Shown: in pieces, positions 5,545-6,834 of the stretch
Layout of the letters: each line of letters starts with the position of its first letter
Position numbering within the stretch: position 1 is the first letter of the stretch
Source of the DNA: Cytophagales bacterium
GTDB taxonomy: Bacteria > Bacteroidota > Bacteroidia > Cytophagales > Cyclobacteriaceae
Reading direction: 5' to 3'
Length of the DNA: 6,834 nt
Assembly (NCBI GenBank): GCA_003504855.1
Contig: DNZD01000273.1
Span: forward strand, 1-6,834
Translations under genes and position numbers: made by a program
The notes under the pieces: model-generated
Told to the model about the DNA's origin: nothing
What the model saw: the letters and a program-made list of their open reading frames with translations, nothing else
Database searches by the model: none

Positions 5545-5628
5545 AGAGACAGGGATTCGAACCCTGGATCCGCTTGCGCGGATAACGGTTTTCGAGACCG
5601 CCCCGATCGGCCACTCTGGCATCTCTCC
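5539..5628 (-). tRNA. tRNA-Ser(CGA), CCA encoded
   Basis: The minus strand folds as a long-variable-arm tRNA. The acceptor is GGAGAGA (5628-5622) with TCTCTCC (5549-5543). The D region is GCCAGAGTGGCCGATCGGGGC. The anticodon stem-loop is GCGGT, CTCGAAA, ACCGT, giving anticodon CGA (5592-5594), which reads the serine codon UCG. The variable arm is ATCCGC, loop GCAA, GCGGAT. The T-arm is CAGGG, TTCGAAT, CCCTG. The discriminator base is G (5542) and CCA is encoded at 5539-5541. The long variable arm confirms the serine class. The 3' end is followed directly by two tandem palindromic elements that repeat its last 13 stem bases. Confidence 0.97.
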
Positions 5629-5941
5629 GTAAAAGGAGCGCAAAGAAAAGAAATTTTGGGGTGAGAATAAAGTTGATGCGCTGGTTAATGCGCATACTAC
5701 GAGGGCAGTCCGGAGACTGCCGGCATGAATAGGCACAAGTGATCGCTTTAATTGTAAGTAAGGGTGATAAAGATCTTGAGGCGCGAACACTTGCGCCAGG
5801 TCTCAACCAGCATGTCTTTTTGGATTAAGCCTGGAAAAGATCAACCCCAATACCCGATGTTCTTTGCCCGAGAAATTATTACCTTAACTACCGAATAATT
5901 CCTGTGTATCATCACAGGCTGCCTGCCTAAATAACGCAACT
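5629..5941. other. Gene-free, hairpin-rich divergent spacer
   Basis: This spacer separates the minus-strand tRNA from the plus-strand gene at 5942, so it should contain two divergent promoters. Small open frames here are shadows that run into the tRNA. It contains three inverted repeats: ATGCGC / GCGCAT with an eight-base loop (5676-5695), GGCAGTC / GACTGCC with loop CGGA (5704-5721), and a two-part stem TTGAG-GCGC .. GCGC-CAGGT-CTCAA (5776-5806) with TTTTT about ten bases after it. A small structured RNA is conceivable but nothing identifies one. No strong promoter match was found. Confidence 0.45.
5901..5918. promoter_or_regulatory. Inverted repeat in the leader of the 211-aa gene
   Basis: CCTGTG, six-base spacer TATCAT, CACAGG, ending 23 bases before the ATG at 5942. 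Its size and position suit either an operator for a dimeric regulator or a leader hairpin. No regulator gene is present in the window to pair with it. Confidence 0.35.
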
Positions 5942-6577
5942 ATGTTTGGTTTCTTTCGGAAAAAGAACAGTTTTCAAAGTTGGGAAAAGGATATGATCCT
6001 TAATGTTCTCCGCGAAATCGATGGATACGGCGTGTATGTTGATCAAATTGAAAAAGGCCTGATTAAGAGATCGTATTTGGTAAAGCAAATCCCTAACTAT
6101 TATCACTTTGTTCATGATGTCTCTATACTTAGAAGTTATGAAAAAAGGAAAGAAAGTTACTTCAAGTTGTCGGCTATTAAGGTGTTTGATGACAACGGTA
6201 CTGCATTATCTGTGTCTTTGTATTTCGCTTACGGCCTGATTTTAGGATACGAACTCGATTCAAAGATTGACCGATCCAAAGGACTCAATGTTGTGTCCGT
6301 GGATATCAGTAAGGTTAAGAGGATTGAATTGGATACTGACTATTTTAACAAGATTTCGAAATTGTTAAGTACACAGGAGGCAGAATTGATCAATAAATCA
6401 GATGTTTATCCGACCTCAATTGGAAGAATTGATTATTATCATTTGGTGGAGTTGGAGGATGGTGATTTTGTGGGAATCACTATCGATGGATTACTATTTA
6501 AAATACCCCATGACGGAACGATGGAAGAATTGAATCGAGATCAGCTTATGTCCTACTTGAAGGGAAGTGATCAGTGA
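5942..6577 (+). CDS. Unrecognised cytoplasmic protein (211 aa)
   Basis: I do not recognise this protein. It has no signal peptide and no clear membrane helix. The N-terminus MFGFFRKKNS is short and basic. Residues 11-50 look helical (WEKDMILNVLREIDGY, VDQIEKGLIKRSYLV). Residues 75-105 look like beta-strands (KLSAIKVFD, ALSVSLYFAYGLILGYEL). A third part, about 160-190, reads IDYYHLVELEDGDFVGITIDGLLFKIPHD, followed by a helix with MEELNRDQLMSYL. The 'DGD-G-I-DG-L-F-I-HD' ending recalls the compact alpha/beta folds of some bacterial immunity proteins such as SUKH, but no diagnostic motif is present and no toxin gene is nearby. Base composition is more A+T-rich than the large gene at 2337-5099. 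The start is the first ATG in frame; no Shine-Dalgarno sequence is visible. Confidence 0.75.
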   Translation: MFGFFRKKNSFQSWEKDMILNVLREIDGYGVYVDQIEKGLIKRSYLVKQIPNYYHFVHDVSILRSYEKRKESYFKLSAIKVFDDNGTALSVSLYFAYGLILGYELDSKIDRSKGLNVVSVDISKVKRIELDTDYFNKISKLLSTQEAELINKSDVYPTSIGRIDYYHLVELEDGDFVGITIDGLLFKIPHDGTMEELNRDQLMSYLKGSDQ

Positions 6578-6692
6578 GCGGTGCACGGACGTCATGTATG
6601 GAAGCAACGATACCTTTAATTCCGGCGCTTCGATCCGCCTTCGTGATCCTCCTTGATTGGCGCTTCGCGGCGTCTGAGATGAGCCCGACAAA

Positions 6693-6834
6693 ATGATGGC
6701 CAGGATAAGCATATGTCTTCTGATCGGAGGGGTGTTCTCAATGACAGGCTGTATGGTTTCCGGCAAATTGCCAGGCACCTATGAGGCCACGTGTGTGATC
6801 AATGATAATACTCCAATATTGGTCTTACAGATCC
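6693..6834 (+). CDS. Putative lipoprotein, 5' part only (cut by the window end)
   Basis: An open frame begins with two consecutive ATG codons (6693 and 6696) and runs off the end of the window after 47 codons. Translation starts MMARISICLLIGGVFSMTGC, a short basic n-region, a hydrophobic core and a lipobox-like MTGC with the lipid-accepting cysteine at residue 20. A conventional lipobox would have L at the first position. The mature part begins MVSGKLPGTYEATCV, where the 'L-x-G-T-Y-x-A' pattern resembles the first strand of small calycin-like lipoproteins, but too little is visible for a family call. A stop codon in frame at 6675-6677 limits the start to 6693 or 6696. It follows the 211-aa gene by 115 bases on the same strand, so co-transcription is possible. 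Confidence 0.6.
   Translation, partial: MMARISICLLIGGVFSMTGCMVSGKLPGTYEATCVINDNTPILVLQI

Noticed and set aside
5456..5806. Two overlapping minus-strand open frames of 116 and 104 aa.
   Set aside because: Both read straight through the tRNA-Ser gene and the palindromic element, so they are shadows of structured RNA.
6494..6778. 94-aa minus-strand open frame at the right end.
   Set aside because: It overlaps the end of the 211-aa gene and the lipoprotein start on the opposite strand and shows no protein features of its own.

Overview
The window looks like chromosomal DNA of a member of the Bacteroidota, probably a Cytophagales-type soil or aquatic lineage. The main support is a large secreted protein that joins a carboxypeptidase-regulatory-like domain, a macroglobulin-like (MG2) domain and a TonB-receptor plug without a barrel. 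That combination is typical of this phylum. A small outer-membrane beta-barrel-type protein, weak or absent Shine-Dalgarno sequences, and a TATATTTA element close to the Bacteroidota -7 consensus TAnnTTTG agree with this. Genus and species cannot be told from the sequence.

Layout. Positions 1-383 hold hairpin-rich dispersed repeats and then gene-free AT-rich DNA. An AT-rich gene for an unrecognised exported protein (384-1139, +) lies between two direct copies of a ~124-bp repeat (31-154 and 1147-1271). A second repeat type, a ~96-bp three-hairpin module, occurs at 1271-1366 and 2236-2331; the window begins inside a piece of the same hairpin family. Between these modules lies a minus-strand gene for a small exported beta-barrel-like protein (1401-1958). 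Its upstream region carries a degenerate hairpin, a further hairpin and an 11-bp tandem repeat. The large plug/MG2 protein follows on the minus strand (2337-5099).

The most unusual part is 5210-5557. A tRNA-Ser(CGA) gene on the minus strand (5539-5628) has two head-to-tail 167/168-bp elements directly at its 3' end. Each element is bounded by a 13-bp direct repeat equal to the 3' end of the tRNA gene, which recalls attachment sites. Each contains a 121-base palindromic core that can fold into a near gap-free four-helix cloverleaf with three-base loops. No recombinase gene is in the window. This could be a tiny tRNA-targeting mobile or satellite element, or a structured trailer RNA that was duplicated.

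The right end holds a structured intergenic region, an unrecognised cytoplasmic protein gene (5942-6577, +) and the first 47 codons of a lipoprotein gene that runs off the window (6693-6834, +). The protein genes do not form an obvious pathway. The envelope proteins appear to be independent transcription units separated by repeat-rich spacers, so the window reads as an accessory or repeat-colonised stretch.
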